From contig CP136069.1 of assembly GCA_032622095.1 (NCBI GenBank), positions 68,099,319 through 68,163,318 on the forward strand: a stretch of DNA of 64,000 nt. The letters run 5' to 3'. The notes beneath the pieces are model-generated. The model saw only the letters and a list, made by a program, of their open reading frames with translations, was not told where the DNA came from and did not search any database. The translations under genes and the position numbers were made by a program. Every line of letters starts with the position of its first letter. The first letter of the stretch is position 1. Below, piece after piece: positions 7,656 to 19,475 of this stretch. Source of the stretch: Siphonodentalium dalli. Lineage: Eukaryota; Mollusca; Scaphopoda; Gadilida; Siphonodentaliidae.

Positions 7656-9124
7656 CTTTGGGCCAAACTACACAGTTGCAATGTTTCAGGCAAAATTTTG
7701 CCAGTTATTAAAGGCTTGTATCACAATATGAAATTATGCGTAAAGGACCGCGATTCGACGTCAACGTCATTTGAACGCTACGTAGGTTTGAAACAAGGAG
7801 ACAGCCTTTCTCCGATTCTGTTTTCCATATATCTAAATGACTTACATGAATACCTTATGAGTTGTGGATGTAACGGTTTCAACTTGCAAAAAATTAGAAA
7901 TTCGGACACCGGCTTTTACCTTAAACTTCCCCTTCTGTTATATGCGGACGATACCATGCTTATATCGAATACAAAGGAAGGGCTACAACATTGATTAAAT
8001 AAATTCACAGAATATTGCTATATCTGGAAGATGAAAGTAAACCTCTCGAAAACAAATGTTGTAATATTCGGAAGAAGTCGCAAGAAAAATAAGGAAGCAC
8101 AATTTAGTTTAAACTCTGAAAAAATAGAAGTTGTAAACAACTATAAATACCTCGGATCGGAGTTCAACAAATCAGGTATATTCACAAGGGAAAGAAACAT
8201 CAGATGTAATATCGCAAAAAAGGCAATGTACGCATTAATTAACACAGCCCGCAGTAACAAACTATCGGTCGAATCTATACTCGAAGTTTATGAAAAATGT
8301 ATAGTACCCATGATTACATACGGCGCCGATATCTGGGGTTTGGAAACCTTGAATGTTTCCGAAAAATAGAAACATGGTTTCTACGTTTTATTCTTAACTT
8401 GAACAAGTCGACTTCCCAAGCAGTTATATACGGAGAGCTGGGAATCCCACCAATCGTTACGAAAATCAAGGCAAAACCCCTAATATACTGGAGCAAGATA
8501 ATATCTATGGAAAATACCAGACTCCCCTATAACCTTTACACCATTATGAAAGAATCAAGTGCGAAGGAATCGGTAAATATCCCATGGCTAAAATGTGTAC
8601 GAACTGAACTAAATAACCTATGTATGTCTTATACATGGCAGAATCAATCAGTGAGTATTGTCAAAATATTTTCTTGTTCTGTAAAACAGAAACTCATGGA
8701 CGCATACATAACCGAATGATATTCGTCTTTGGATACATCAAACAAATTTGCGTTTTATAGATGTATAAAACCGAACTTCGGTAGACCGAAGTATATATCC
8801 TTAGATGACAACAGCGCCTTATTGACCCTCCTAAGATTCAGAACTAGAAACCACAAATTACCAGTGGAAACTGGTTCATGGATAAATACCCCCGTATTCC
8901 GATAGGAAATGCAACTTATGTATGGAAGGCTAGGAGACGAATACCACACCATTCTTATATGTCCGCAGTTAAGAGACCTGAGATTGAAATATATTAAACC
9001 GTACTACTACAATCGACCTAACGTTATGAAACTTCATGAACTATTTTACTCTAGCGGTACGAAAGCTATGAAAAAGCTATCAATATTTATCAAAAAGGCC
9101 CAGCGTGAGATAAACCACTCCTGA
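7656..9124 (+). pseudogene. LINE A ORF2 remnant: reverse transcriptase C-terminal half
   Basis: The frame opens with LWAKLHSCNVSGK and continues through LKQGDSLSPILFSIYLNDL (the motif preceding the catalytic box) and YADDTMLIS, the RT catalytic YxDD, at about 7940-7970. A thumb region with MITYGADIWG follows. The C-terminal part contains GDEYHTILICPQLRDLR, the His/Cys stretch seen at LINE C-termini. Breaks: TGA at 7992, a frameshift near 8345-8365, TGA at 8717-8719 and TAG near 8903. Everything upstream (endonuclease, RT fingers) is missing. The protein would have copied LINE RNA at the target site; it is now dead. Confidence 0.85.
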
Positions 9125-9357
9125 GGCTTAACAACGTGTTACCCCCCCCCCCCATCCACCCCACCCCCGGACGAAATTTATACACATGGCTGCAAAATTA
9201 CGCCAACATTTCTTATGAATACACAAATATCCCGTTTACTCCCCAATATATTCATATATCCATATATATCAGTATGTAATGCATGCACTATAACACATCT
9301 CTTCTCAATATGTATTGTTATACGATGAGAGTATCAAATAAATTGAATTGAATTGAA
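7656..9357 (+). mobile_element. LINE A: 5'-truncated non-LTR retrotransposon
   Basis: Begins inside the RT domain and runs to a 3' end made of AATTGAATTGAATTGA-like repeats at about 9335-9357, as expected of target-primed insertion with a simple-repeat tail. It contains RT motifs, a connection region and a C-terminal His/Cys stretch, all on one strand, with several stops and a frameshift. Clade is unresolved by eye. Confidence 0.8.
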
Positions 9358-10916
9358 AAGAATATCTGATATCAAAGCAATGCTAATAGTTCACACCTTG
9401 GTGAAATAAGCCAACCGGAGGTGTACATGTAGTAATTAATCTATAATCCCTCTTTTGACTAACAGTATCATCCTCAGTCATCAAAAGCTGGCAGAAATAA
9501 TTAAACGATATGAATTCCCCGTACCTCGAGCGTCCAGCATGAGCACCGGTGACATTAGAGGTGACGACAACTTTGCGACCGGATGCAAAGGATTACCAAA
9601 TAGGGGTCTTTTTTAAATTCCCTATCCTATTTGGCCGTCAATAAAATACATTAAAGAAAACGCCGACTATCACGGAGTCAGCTACTTGTTGTCATGTTCG
9701 GTGAAGTTTGAGTGTATACGCCGCGAAGCACGTGCAATGTGTGAAATTTCGTGTCATTCTCTTGGAAAACAATTGTTGATTCCCATTTACATGCACAGTG
9801 TCGCAACAATTATCGAGGAAGCTTTAAATTCTCAAATGGATTCAGTAAAACGTTCCTACAGGTTAGTGCGAATAGCAGACGTGTGAAGTCAATATTACCA
9901 CGGTGTCATATTAGCTTCATATATGCATATATAGCGCAATTAATATTCATAACACATCATAGATCGGGACTACTATTTCGATGGCATTGTTTAATCCAGC
10001 GTAAACACTTGTCTTTGTTACATTTTGGTTTACGAAACCAAACTAAAACACTCCGGGATATTTGTATAAATATCGTTCGTCAACCGGACATGTTCACCAT
10101 GCACATTTCTACACATTTGTAGCTATATAACAGATATTTTACTCTCGTGTTAGTAAACCCCCTACTTATTATGGTTGTTAGGGAGTCACTTGTGGTGTCT
10201 TCCATATCGCTAGGCAGTCTCATGTCGCATCGACAATTAAGCTATCGGCTCATTGGCTATAATTGAAAATGGGGCGGTACTTACGGATAGGTCAATTAGA
10301 TAGGATTGTGTTAATAAATTATTCAGTCGTGCTATTTTCAAAAGATCACCATTGAATCCCCAATTAATTATGTCCATTTATCCAGATTTGTTTACTTTCC
10401 TGTCATTTCATCCAGTGTTTTATACAATTTTCTCGTCCGCCCTTGGCTCTGTATTCGATCGTTAAAAAACTCATACAATATATTTGGATTTCGTTATATC
10501 TGAGAATACCTCAACAAATGAAGATTCAATCACATAAGGTATAAACACAGATAAGTATGTAAGTCGTATGTAACCGATACCCTCTTTTATGAAAGGGATA
10601 ATTATTATCCTCCTCTACCTGAAAAGGGCTACTACTCATCTGCAATAATCGGACTCATGACTTGCATTGATTTCTATTGGTTGATATCCTTGTAAAGTGC
10701 AAGTCGTGTTTTCTCGTATTTTAAAAATACTTCATATGTAAGCTGTTCAGTCCATCGCATTATTTTGCATTCAGATTTTGGCAATTGATATGAAATATTG
10801 ATGACGTTGTCTGTCGTTCGTTACTGAAAGAGCACTTGACCTCATCTGGCATGAAGTATGTTTCTGGTATATCGTCACTGGAGTCGGTCATAACGGGAAT
10901 TTCATTTACAGTAATG
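9358..10916. other. stretch without recognised genes
   Basis: Two overlapping ORFs (9686-9886, 9751-10122) show no domain and lack repeat support. No microsatellite or foldback was noticed. Confidence 0.3.
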
Positions 10917-11037
10917 CCCTAAATAATCGACTCCCTAACCACAGCTTTCCGATGAATGGCAACAAGCCATATTTCCACCTAAATCCTGAAAAATTACCCA
11001 TAATTCTGCTGTGGTTAAGGAGTCGATTATTTAGGGT
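10917..11037. mobile_element. foldback (MITE-like) element carrying the 31-nt hairpin motif
   Basis: About 30-bp terminal inverted repeats: CCCTAAATAATCGACTCC at the left, mirrored at the right, extending to the GCTGTGG core. They enclose a short interior containing the 31-nt hairpin block (10943-10973) and an adjoining AAATCCTGAA, both shared with the palindromic element at 1430-1460 and 3601-3631. There is no ORF, so it must be non-autonomous. Confidence 0.75.
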
Positions 11038-11115
11038 ATTAATGAAGGAGGTCCCAGTCGGTGCGACCATGTAGCTGTAGCCATCACACATATATATAAT
11101 AACATCAGGTCGTGG

Positions 11116-11560
11116 CAACCAGCAGTATGCCCACTAGCAGATATGTAATCACTAACTGAAAAGACAAACAAAAGCTACACACACAAGCAATAAACAAAAC
11201 AATGAGTGCTATAATATGCAGGAAAGCAATGCTGGTCGAATGATGACATCAGTGATGTATATAATATGAAGGAATATGTGATACAGTTTACTTAGTAATA
11301 TTCACCACACTGGTGGCACCAACCAGACGACTTTGGTATATTGGCAATGTTATTCATTAGTGTCATTCCATGAGTATAGGCCTACATGGGTGTCATATGT
11401 TTATTATCCAATGTCTTAGTTCAATGTTATGGTCGGATAAATCAGCATTTACACTGTCATCGTTATTTATTAGTATATATATATATGCATAAATATGGAA
11501 AATCGTGAAAGCGCAATGCAGCTATCCTTCACTGTTAAATCGTATCTTAATCTGAAGCTG
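11116..11560 (+). repeat. interspersed unit, copy related to 49060-49460
   Basis: Starts with CAGTATGCCCACTAGCAGAT and continues through CACACTGG[C/T]GGCACCAACCAG and GTAGGCCTACATGGGTGTCA phrases. At 49.06 kb the same unit directly follows the duplicated block; here it is 3.8 kb away, separated by LINE A and other sequence. Confidence 0.7.
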
Positions 11561-12100
11561 AATCAATGTTCAACGCATGGCATTTTACGGCATTTCAGGA
11601 GGCATAACTCTAAACTCATGACAACCGAGTAGGCGCTGATATGGTTATTTCCCTTATGTCGAATACGTATGTTTGAGACGTGATAGATTTTCCCCGAGAC
11701 ATGAAAAACTGCGGGGTGGTATGGAATGCGGAAAAGAATGACAATCTGCCGAACATAATTTGAAAATCGTGGGTCGGCCGATATCTCGAGGAAAATAGCA
11801 CATAGAGGACTCGTTTTGGAGTCTAACGAAAGGCCGATAAGCGCCCCAGCCACATATTTCTATGTTTCACTATTTGTTTGACGACTGAGCTACCATAACA
11901 TTATCGAAATCAAGGCTTCGAAACAGCTGTATAATTGTATTTATATAGTGATAAAGCTATGCCCACAAACAAACTTGGTATTACAATGAAGTTTAGCATC
12001 TATTGCACAACAAAAATGTATTCATTCGAGAGAAGCGGTGGTTTTCGATACATCTAGAGACCGATTAACCCACCCATGCGAAGGTACCACGAAATTTTGA
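11561..12100. other. non-coding stretch between repeat units
   Basis: Contains an unremarkable 96-codon minus-strand ORF (11563-11853) with no domain. The later part resembles the 49.46-49.58 kb interval (a CATCTAGAGACCGATTAACC phrase), so it belongs to the same duplicated family. Confidence 0.4.
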
Positions 12101-12101
12101 T

Positions 12102-12360
12102 ACAGTTTACTTAGTAATATACACACACTGGCAGCACCAACAAACAGCATTGCTATATTGACCATGTAATCCATTAATGCCATTCCATGAGTAGGCCTAC
12201 ATGGGTGTCATAATATGTCATATGTTTATTATCCAATGTTTAGTTCAATGTTTGGTCGGTTAAATCACCATTAACACTGTAATCGTTCCTTTATTTATTA
12301 GTATATATATATATATACATAGATATATGGCAAATCGTGAAAGCTAGCTATCCTTAGTGT
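12102..12360 (+). repeat. second copy of the GTAGGCCTACATGGGTGTCA unit
   Basis: Parallel to 11281-11530, 49216-49460 and 49583-49820; ends with an ATATAT run and an AAATCGTGAAAGC phrase. Together these form a unit of about 250 bp repeated four times in two places. Confidence 0.7.
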
Positions 12361-12432
12361 AAACATATATATTCCAATCATAATAACATATATACATTTG
12401 ACAAAAGTTTTGACAAAAAATAGAATAGTATA

Positions 12433-12937
12433 TCGATTTTATGTTCGTTATTTAGAACCCTCAGAGAGTACCTATTTTTATGTGATAATGGTTAATGGTA
12501 ATACGATATGATAGATAACACTTTCTCCCGCACCATGTTAACCCTTCACATTGTTTCCCCTTGTTTTCATCACCAGTTTTAGACGATTCGGGTATGTGGT
12601 ATCTGCAAATGCCAATATGATAATCTTGCATAGCTTATGGTTGATGGTATGTATTTTGAATGATTTATGAGGGGGGCGTACGAAGCTACCAACTCGTAAC
12701 TGATTTGGTCATCTCGTATCTTCTATTCGTGAGTATTTTCCCGCCCTTCCATGTCATGTTGCACCTCTATGAAATGACACAGGAGTCCACCAGAATGCCA
12801 AATGATGCAATGTTAGGTTTCTTTCATGGTTTAGAGCGCATCGTCTGATGCTCTGGTGCTCTTCTTGTCATTTCCCCATATTCGTGAAGTATTTTTCGAG
12901 TTATGTGCCTTCAAAAAAGGGAGTTTGTATGACTTTG
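12433..12937 (+). repeat. direct repeat D, left copy, abutting LINE B
   Basis: Matches 18152-18560 over several hundred bases (for example CTCCCGCACCATGTTAACCC and ATGCTCTGGTGCTCTTCTTG). Similarity stops where LINE B ORF1 begins. It could be the LINE's own 5' region or an older repeat that LINE B entered. Confidence 0.7.
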
Positions 12938-12939
12938 GA

Positions 12940-13848
12940 ATGGAAGCCCGATTAGATAAATTGATGAAAAACTATGTATTGTAAAAGATGTGAACCAACT
13001 CAAAAAAGATGTTGCGAATGTAATTACTAAAATAAAAACAATGGACGAAGACTTAGAAAGTGTGAAATTAACAGTTGAAAGAATACAAGATGAAAAAAGT
13101 GAAATTGTCGACGTCAAATCGGATGTGGGTACTATATTAATTGGGTTGGAGGAGTTTAGTCGTAAACAAAAAAGCTTTGAAGGACAGCTATCAACATTAA
13201 AGGATTTAGTAAATAAAAAGCATGTTCAACCAACACACTCCTGCGATAAACTAATGAATGAAACAATTAAAAATAACGTGAATATAATGAAAGATGAATT
13301 CCGGAACTTCACCACAAGCGTGACCAATAATCTCCAAGTATTTGTGGAATGTGTGAGTGTTTCAATGGACAATGTATCCAAAACCCAACGTGATATATCA
13401 GACACACTCAATAAAATGAATGATGCATTCCTTGCTTATGATGACACATGTGTGCGCTCTCAGGCCAGTGATGAAGCTTCAGTGGATGATTCGCATTCCA
13501 GTGCCCCAAATGATATTTCCTATGAATCCAGAGTTCCATCATATGAAGATAATCGCAGATATAACGTCTCATACAATACAAGAAGCCCGCGATATTCGGA
13601 CAATGAACCCGATGACTATTACTTTAACATCACAGGTATTCCTTGGTGGTTTCTCCAACCGAGTGACAATTCACGACATCAAGAAACACTTACTGTATGA
13701 AAATGTATGTTTCACTGTTATCCGGATGCTAAGAGGCAACACGGCTCGTATCAACATTTGTAACGATGATCTGGACAACGTTCTCGGTTCTAACTTCTGG
13801 CCAAAAGGCGCAATCTGCAGATTGTGGGTCCACAAAAATCGTGACTAA
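12940..13848 (+). pseudogene. LINE B ORF1: coiled-coil nucleic-acid-binding protein, frameshifted
   Basis: From the ATG at 12940 the first 14 or so codons run into a stop. A shift restores the frame at about 12985, giving a long heptad-like coiled coil (VKDVNQLKKDVANVITKIK onward) through about residue 150, then a Ser/Asp/Tyr-rich linker. A second shift near 13640 moves into the frame of VFLGGFSNRVTIHDIKKHL and FWPKGAICRLWV, a C-terminal RRM-like fold, ending at 13848. LINE ORF1 proteins coat the LINE RNA and form trimers through the coiled coil. The product is about 300 residues when the frames are followed, a normal ORF1 length. Confidence 0.7.
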
Positions 13849-13926
13849 TCAATGCACGTTTGCATTTATATATGATTGTGTTCAATTATTTATGTTGTAT
13901 TTACATTGCATATACATTATACAACA

Positions 13927-15009
13927 ATGGGTTATACGACATTGCTGTTGACATTAATATGTCTAATTACTAGTATAAATGTAACAACTAATAGTATCAC
14001 ATTAACAGTAGTTGAATGCAAACGCGTGATGGAATCTCCTGAATTAAACCTACTCAATTGGAACTGTACAGGTATCACATCTTCGGGTCATTACTTGGCA
14101 TCATTGTTCAAGAATGGCTTTTATGATATTGTAGGCTTAAGTGAGCATTGGCTTTACCAATGCGATCTTGATTTCCTCGGTTCGCTTAACAAGGACTATG
14201 AGTATCATGCCGTATGCGATTCTTGCCAAAATATTCCCAACAAGAGAGGTAGACCTAGTGGTGGTGTTGCCTTGCTATGGCATAAGAAATTTTCAAATCG
14301 TATATGTCCGCTTGCAATTAATGATGATCGTATTATAGGGATACAAATTAGGATGACGGGTGAAAGTTTTATATATCTCCTTCAAGTATATCTACCCTCT
14401 ACTAACTATACCATAGAATATTATGAAGAGTATGCGAAAAAGCTTGGTGACCTATGTGACACCTACAAATCATATGGTAACATGGTCGTAATGGGAGACA
14501 CAAACGGAGAATTTGACAAATCTGATGAACGAAATATGATATTCAAGAAAATGGTTAAGCGAATCGAGATGGTATCTGTGAATTATGAATTATGTGAAGA
14601 TGATCCTCTATCTACATGCATTCCTTTCGGTGATTACTGCCAATTACACGAAGGAACAATTGTCGATCACATTTTTATTCCATCCACATTTATTACATTT
14701 ATTCATGAGGTACACGTTTTAGATGATGACGTATCTAATCATAGACCTGTTACATTACATTTGAAGTTCCAGCTACGCAGTCAATATTCGTATATAGCCG
14801 AAAGAGAAACAGACAAACCCATACATTGGCGTAAAGTTAAATCTGAACCAGAAATTCTCGAACTTTACAAACAAAGTCTTGATGTTGAACTAACAGCACA
14901 CAAAATCATATACACTGATGATACATACATATCTGAAGTTTACCAGTCAATTGCACGTGTAATATCAAAATTATCTGAATCATGTTTACCAAAACAAGTC
15001 ATATACTAA
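13927..15009 (+). pseudogene. LINE B ORF2, endonuclease part
   Basis: The first ATG at 13927 gives a hydrophobic leader; a second candidate at 14029 starts just before the domain. APE-type endonuclease landmarks in order: LNLLNWNCTGI, SEHWLY (catalytic Glu), GGVALLWHK, VVMGDTNGEFD (the GDFN-like box), VDHIFIP and SNHRPV (the SDH-like catalytic box, with Asn for Asp). The domain nicks target DNA for target-primed reverse transcription. The frame ends at 15009 with a frameshift. The next 50 bases continue a TKRLKPYWGDCL-type linker in another frame, and then there is an apparent deletion before the RT. Confidence 0.8.
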
Positions 15010-15077
15010 ACGCCTGAAACCATATTGGGGAGATTGTTTGAACGATAAGCACAAGTATATGCGTGATCAACTGATGA

Positions 15078-16089
15078 ACTGAATCAAATATATCGGGGTC
15101 TAAGTACGGGGAAAGCGGCTGGATGGGACGGGATATCCAATGAACATTTATTATACGGAAGTAACACATTGACGTTGGCGATTTCTAAACTTTTAACTAA
15201 TATAATTAATACACAGAAGATCCCGAGTCAAATGAAACGCGGTATAATCGTTACATTATTTAAAGGTGGCAAAAAATCCAGGACAGATTTTGATAGCTAT
15301 AGGGCTATAACGTTGCTGCCTGTTTTATACAAGTTACTTGAAAAAGTTATACAAAATCGATTGGAATCTTATGCATCCAATTTAATACAAGTGCACCCGC
15401 TTCAACATGGCTTTCAAAAAGGTGTAAGCGCAACCATGACATCTTACGTAATGAAGGAATGTATTGACTATGTGTCCGCTGGTAAACAAAAATTATACAG
15501 CTTATTTTTAGATGTTTGGAAGGCTTTCGATACCGTCTGGATTAACGAATTGTTATATAAATTAGATAAACGCGGTTTTAAATGAAATTTGTTTTGTCTC
15601 ATTAATGAATTGTTGACAAATGTTACATGTTCTATTCGTTATAACAATTCCTTATCTAGGTGGTTTGACGTTCATCAAGGGGCTCGTCAGGGACATATTC
15701 TTTCCCCATTTTACTACATGGTCTATGTTGACGAGTTGATATGTACTCTCGCAAATTCCCCATATGGCCTACAAATGATCGGAGTAAATTGCACATGCCC
15801 AACACATGCTGATGACATGGTTTTATTATCACTCAATAGTGTCGGATTATCAGCTCTTATTGATATGTGTTTTGAATACAGAAAAAAGTGGCGATATAAG
15901 TATAATTCCAATACATGCTCGGTAATAGTATTTAACGAAAAAAAGTCAGAGTTCTCTCGTCAACATCGCGTCTGGAACTTAGGGACAACTATTCTACAAG
16001 AATGTACAGAAGTTACACACCTTGGTATTCCACTCGATAAATACGATTTTAATTCTGTCTTCATTGATCGGATATGTGATAAAACATAA
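15078..16089 (+). pseudogene. LINE B ORF2, reverse transcriptase part
   Basis: Starts with LSTGKAAGWDGISNEHL (RT motif 1 region), then FDSYRAITLLPVLYKLLEK and LFLDVWKAFDTVW (motif A with catalytic Asp). A TGA at 15583-15585 replaces what is normally Gly. The frame continues with VHQGARQGHILSPFYYMVY and HADDMVLLS, the catalytic box, with His in place of the usual Tyr/Phe before ADD. It ends in TAA at 16087-16089 through a frameshift. Two hits plus the linker loss make it inactive. Confidence 0.85.
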
Positions 16090-16103
16090 CATAAAGTACA
16101 TTC

Positions 16104-16904
16104 ATGATGTTAACCAACGTAGGAATATACCCCGGTGGCATTACACCAAAAAGTTGTTCGTTGATTTATTATTCGGTGGTCATTCCAAAAGGTTTATACG
16201 GATCTGAACTTTTATGGTGTGTGAATAACACTCTATGCGACCGTCTCGAGAGAACGCACCGTTTCTGTCTAAAATATTATCAGGGTCTTCATAATCGCAC
16301 AAAAACAGTTATAGCTCAAGGATTAGTCGGTATGTCGTCAATGTTATCATTAATAGAAAAACGTAAACTGTCATTCATTGGTTCAATGTGCAATCTGTCG
16401 TCGAACAAAACCGCCAAAGATGTATTTATTACACGGTTATACCAGTATCTAATGTTTCCTACAGCTTCACGTTCTAATTTCATGATTGATATTATTTGTA
16501 CATTGGACAAATATGGAATGACCGCATATTTCGAGAAATTCTTATTAAATGTGACCTTTCCCAACAAATTATCATGGAAAAATATAACGAAGACCCCATG
16601 GTTAAATATAAATAGAGATGAATGGGAATGTAGCAAAGGCGATGATACACGATTAAACCGTTACTCGGCACTTCAGCCTAAATTATGCATGTCTAGGCTA
16701 TGGGAAAACTGTTACATATATCCCAAGCATAAAGATTCTTATCTCCTTGTAGCACGTCTTATTTCCATTCTTGAAACGGACGAACAATCGTGCCTATTGT
16801 GTGACAGGAAATACATTGATCAGTTCAGACATGCATTAATCGAGTGTGTCTCAATATGTGATAACCGTAATACATGTATGTTTGAATTTGACCTATTAAA
16901 CTAA
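16104..16904 (+). pseudogene. LINE B ORF2, thumb and C-terminal region
   Basis: The frame continues the RT protein after a shift: MLTNVGIYPGGITP, VVIPKGLYGSELLW, LERTHRFCLKYYQGL and IEKRKLSFIGSMC are typical of the LINE region after the RT palm. Near the end, CLLCDRKYIDQFRHALIEC gives a CxxC-x8-H-x4-C zinc-knuckle-like cluster. The same region of a related LINE is found at 26745-27287 and 28396-28880. Confidence 0.8.
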
Positions 16905-16922
16905 TTTCATGTAGACGTATAC

Positions 16923-17105
16923 ATGCAATATGATAGTTTGAATGCGGAATCCAAAACGCGAGTTCTATTATCCGGAATAGCTGAACTTGACCATTGTATA
17001 CGCGAAATAGATAATGAATTGATCGATTTGTTCGTTAGGAAATCAGCTTCTCTATGGAAAGCATATGTTGATAGCATATCATCATTTATGCTTGTACCTC
17101 CATAG
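16923..17105 (+). pseudogene. LINE B ORF2, extreme C-terminus
   Basis: Sixty residues (RVLLSGIAELDHCIREIDNE) directly downstream of the 16904 stop and 18 bases away. They probably belong to the same protein, separated by a single stop. No known domain. Confidence 0.5.
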
Positions 17106-17424
17106 TTCTGTATTAAAATGATATATACGTACGCGTGACATACGACTGTATATCCATATCTCTATGACTGTACATCATATGTGTAATTGCTATGTATAAT
17201 GAACATGTAGACGCATAATTGTATTATGCAACCACAATCAATTGTATATAGCTGGTATTCGTCGCGAATTATACTCAAATCATTTTCGATATATTGTTTG
17301 TTCACGCACATCATGCAAATGAATATGTTTAATGTATAATTATATTAATTATGTAATAATGTGTATGTGATTTTATACACTATATCTTCGTTTACGGAGG
17401 AAATAAAGTCATATATATAAACTA

Positions 17425-17480
17425 GTCATTTATTATTATCTACTAGTCATAAACTAGTCATTTATTATTATTATAGGTCG
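17425..17480 (+). repeat. short tandem repeat at the LINE B 3' end
   Basis: AACTAGTCATTTATTATTAT repeats two to three times. It follows the LINE's GAAATAAAG and may represent a tail or target repeat. Confidence 0.5.
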
Positions 17481-17639
17481 GCGGTATAAGTTTTCTGTTA
17501 TAATTATCTTGTAAATTTTCCAAAGCCATCAATAAACGAATATTTTAAGTTTAACCCCTTCAATTTCATTTTTAATCTTTGTTTTTATGTAAATAACATT
17601 TATTTGAACACAACAGGATCGAGGATTAGAGTTTTTCTC

Positions 17640-18151
17640 ATCTTTGGTGGTGTGTTGTTAAATGAAGAGTTGGAGACAAAGAGCCATATGGTACTATCAA
17701 CTGACGTTTCTCTTTTCGTCTTAAATAAAACAGAAATTAGTTTAAATTAAAGTATTTTCAATGTATAGATTGCTTGTAAAAAGTCTTGAGACCCAGTTAA
17801 AATCGTCAATTTTTTTTTAGTATACAGGCAACAATTGCACTAAAACATATTATAAATGGTCTGTGAACGGAATGAATGTTTTATGTCGGTCATTTAGTAC
17901 CCACAAAGAGTCCCTGTTTGTTGTGTGATAATGGTTAATGATAATAGGATATGACACTACCTATATGGTATATGTAGGTTTACTATCAACTGAATTTTCT
18001 CTTTTCGTCTAAACTCCAAATGAAATTAGGTTATAGTCTACTATTTTCAATGTATAGATTGTTTATAAAAAGTCTTGACGCCCAGTTAAAATTTTCAAAC
18101 AACGTTTTGTATAACCATTTCGAAAAAGAGATCACAAATAGTCTGTGAATT
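17640..18151 (+). repeat. two tandem units, about 300 bp
   Basis: The phrases TACTATCAACTGA, TTTTCAATGTATAGATTG and AAAAAGTCTTGA occur in order twice (from about 17694 and 17981). They feed into the direct repeat D copy at 18152. Confidence 0.65.
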
Positions 18152-18560
18152 GAATTCATATTTTATGTTGGTCATTTAGAACCATCAGAGAGTCCCTGTT
18201 TGTATGTGATAATGGTTAATGGTAATACGACATGATAGATAACACATTCTCCCGCACCATGTTAACCCTTCACATTGTTTCCCCTTGTTTTCATCACCAG
18301 TTTTAGACGATTCAGGTATGTTGTATCTGCAAATGCCAACATGATAATCTTGCATAGCTTATGGTTGATGGTATGTATTTTTAATGATTTATGCACCTCT
18401 ATGAAATGACACAGGAGCCCACCAGAATGCCAAATGGTGCTATGTTAGGTTTCTTTCATGGTTTAGAGCGCATCGTTTGATGCTCTGGTGCTCTTCTTGT
18501 CATTTCCCCATATTCGTTAAGTATTTTTCGAGTTATAGGGAGTTTGTATGATTTTGGAGC
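18152..18560 (+). repeat. direct repeat D, right copy
   Basis: Collinear with 12433-12937 apart from a deletion of about 100 bases in this copy near 18390. It ends in TTTGTATGATTTTGGAG, where the left copy passes into LINE B. Confidence 0.7.
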
Positions 18561-19069
18561 CTATTTTTTCAGAATGAGCTGCATTCCATATTTTATAGGC
18601 AAGTACATTTATCTTAAAATCTAGAGAAAACTGAAGGGCTTCTTCACTTTTTAGTAACCGTTTCATTATTCATTAGATTGTGCATACCAAGTATTACTTT
18701 ATGCATATATGATGAAGAGGACAAAAATATTCTAAATCAAAATGTAATTTCCATTGTACGGATTTATACAAAGTGCCTATGACACAGGACTCGCGTGACG
18801 AAATGCTATATTTTAGGTCATGTAACTCAATACTTTGATATCCATATGCCCTGCTTTTAACGTCACATTTTAAAGTATACTGGTGGTGCTTAAATCAAAA
18901 GTCACAAAATCGTTATTTTTTCAAACTCACGTGAAGAACAGCTTAGTTTTGCATGTAACACCGTGTCACATCAAGACTTGGACGCATAATTGATGCTGAT
19001 GCTTGATGCTTTAATTGTCAAAGCTGCAAATTAATGCAGAACATGGATATATACATATATACAATGGGT
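18561..19069. other. stretch without recognised features
   Basis: AT-rich, no ORF of note, no visible repeat. Confidence 0.3.
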
Positions 19070-19475
19070 TCACTTACATCATCATCATCATCAACATCCA
19101 CATCGTCGTCGACATCATCATCATTTTTATCATCATCATCATCATTATTCCTCAGCATCATCTCACCATCCGTATCGTCTCCATCGTCAACATTTTTTTC
19201 TTTATACATCTTCGTCCTCATCCATCGTCATCATCATCCATCATCGGCTTCGTCGCCGTTGTTATCGTCGTCGTCAATCGTCATCATTGTCGTCGCTGTC
19301 ATCTTTATCCTCATCATCACCAACAACGTCATCATTTTCGTCATAGTCATCATCATAAACGACGTAATCGTCGTCGTCATTATCGTCATCATCTCCATCG
19401 TACAATGCAGTCATCATCTTTATCGTCGCCATTAGCGCCGTCGACCTAATAATCTTCATCTTGTCATCATAGTGA
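19070..19475 (+). repeat. imperfect (ATC)n / (GTC)n microsatellite region
   Basis: Dense ATC, GTC and CGTC triplets. Long open frames on both strands (poly-Ser/Ile/His on one, poly-Asp on the other) are products of the repeat, not genes. Confidence 0.9.

Larger units (their letters stand above)
12940..17430 (+). mobile_element. LINE B: non-LTR retrotransposon with ORF1, endonuclease and RT
   Basis: Order on one strand: a coiled-coil ORF1 with a C-terminal RRM-like segment (12940-13848), an APE-type endonuclease (13927-15009), reverse transcriptase (15078-16089), and a thumb/C-terminal region with a zinc-knuckle-like CxxC...H...C (16104-17105). A 3' region follows with GAAATAAAGTC near 17398-17408. 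All frames are damaged and the endonuclease-RT linker is shortened, so it is an inactive copy. Confidence 0.8.

Noticed and set aside
12433-18560. Direct repeats as LTRs of a retrovirus-like element
   Set aside because: The enclosed element has APE endonuclease and LINE-type RT with no gag-protease-integrase, and the repeats lack TG...CA ends.
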